Source: Anaerolineales bacterium UBA1136 (lineage in GTDB: Bacteria > Chloroflexota > Anaerolineae > Anaerolineales > UBA11657). From it: a stretch of 6,100 nt of DNA. Position 1 is the first letter of the stretch. Each line of letters starts with the position of its first letter. The notes under the pieces are model-generated. The model saw only the letters and a program-made list of their open reading frames with translations, was not told the origin of the DNA and did no database searches. Of this stretch, positions 6,061 through 6,100 are shown one piece after another. The stretch is from assembly GCA_002311455.1 (NCBI GenBank), contig DCAJ01000124.1:1-6100 (forward strand), given 5' to 3'. The position numbers and the translations under genes are program-made.

Positions 6061-6100
6061 TTATCATGACGGTCGTAATAGTATTTATTGGTTGAAAGAT
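6061..6100 (-). repeat. Right arm of perfect long inverted repeat, reaching the window edge
   Basis: All 40 bases are the reverse complement of 5872-5911. The arm starts TTATCATGACGG and runs to the last base (GGTTGAAAGAT), so it may be longer than what is visible. Confidence 0.97.

Larger units (their letters stand above)
5872..6100. mobile_element. Candidate MITE-like element or invertible segment bounded by the inverted repeat
   Basis: Two identical inverted arms of at least 40 bp enclose 149 bp (5912-6060) that encode no convincing protein. Long terminal inverted repeats around a short non-coding core are the layout of a MITE-type non-autonomous element. The same layout also fits a recombinase-invertible promoter segment, or simply a large transcript hairpin. 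No transposase or recombinase gene is in the window. Target-site duplication cannot be tested because the right edge is cut. The core holds TGTGAAGA twice, 11 bases apart (5973-5980, 5984-5991). Confidence 0.35.

Noticed and set aside
5872..6100. CRISPR-like or integron attC-like array
   Set aside because: There are only two copies, in inverted orientation, with no direct repeat-spacer pattern and no integrase or cas gene nearby.

Overview
The window holds a compact minus-strand gene block and one plus-strand gene fragment. It most resembles an environmental bacterium of moderately low GC. The exporter adaptor carries alanine/aspartate-rich coiled coils broken by repeated Leu-Leu-Asn/Asp-Pro motifs. 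I associate that style with Chloroflexota (Anaerolineae, Dehalococcoidia or SAR202-like lineages), but this assignment is inference from protein style only; there is no rRNA or other marker here.

Layout, left to right. Bases 1-327 (+) encode the C-terminal part of a protein with a helix-turn-helix domain. It is cut by the left edge and carries a 15-bp in-frame tandem duplication inside the helix-turn-helix. Bases 328-403 form a short convergent gap with a small hairpin. Then come four minus-strand genes, read from right to left: a membrane-fusion (adaptor) protein (5703-3481), an ABC ATPase (3459-2761), a MacB/FtsX-type permease (2764-1541) and folD (1459-404). The gaps between them are 21 bp, a 4-bp ATGA overlap and 81 bp. 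Bases 5704-6100 are non-coding and contain a perfect inverted repeat of at least 40 bp per arm around 149 bp. The right arm runs into the window edge.

How they work together. The adaptor, ATPase and permease make a complete MacAB-like tripartite exporter core, with ATPase and permease as separate, translationally coupled polypeptides. No TolC-like outer-membrane channel is present. FolD (one-carbon folate metabolism) lies downstream in the same direction. It may be co-transcribed, but its function is unrelated.

The most interesting points are: (1) the long perfect inverted repeat upstream of the exporter operon, which could be a MITE-like element or an invertible segment; (2) the mirror-symmetric spacing of proline breaks along the adaptor hairpin, with an extra two-cysteine domain at the predicted tip; (3) an insertion of about 60 residues in FolD; and (4) the five-residue tandem duplication in the helix-turn-helix protein. 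I see no CRISPR array, RNA gene, transposase or clear new multi-gene system.
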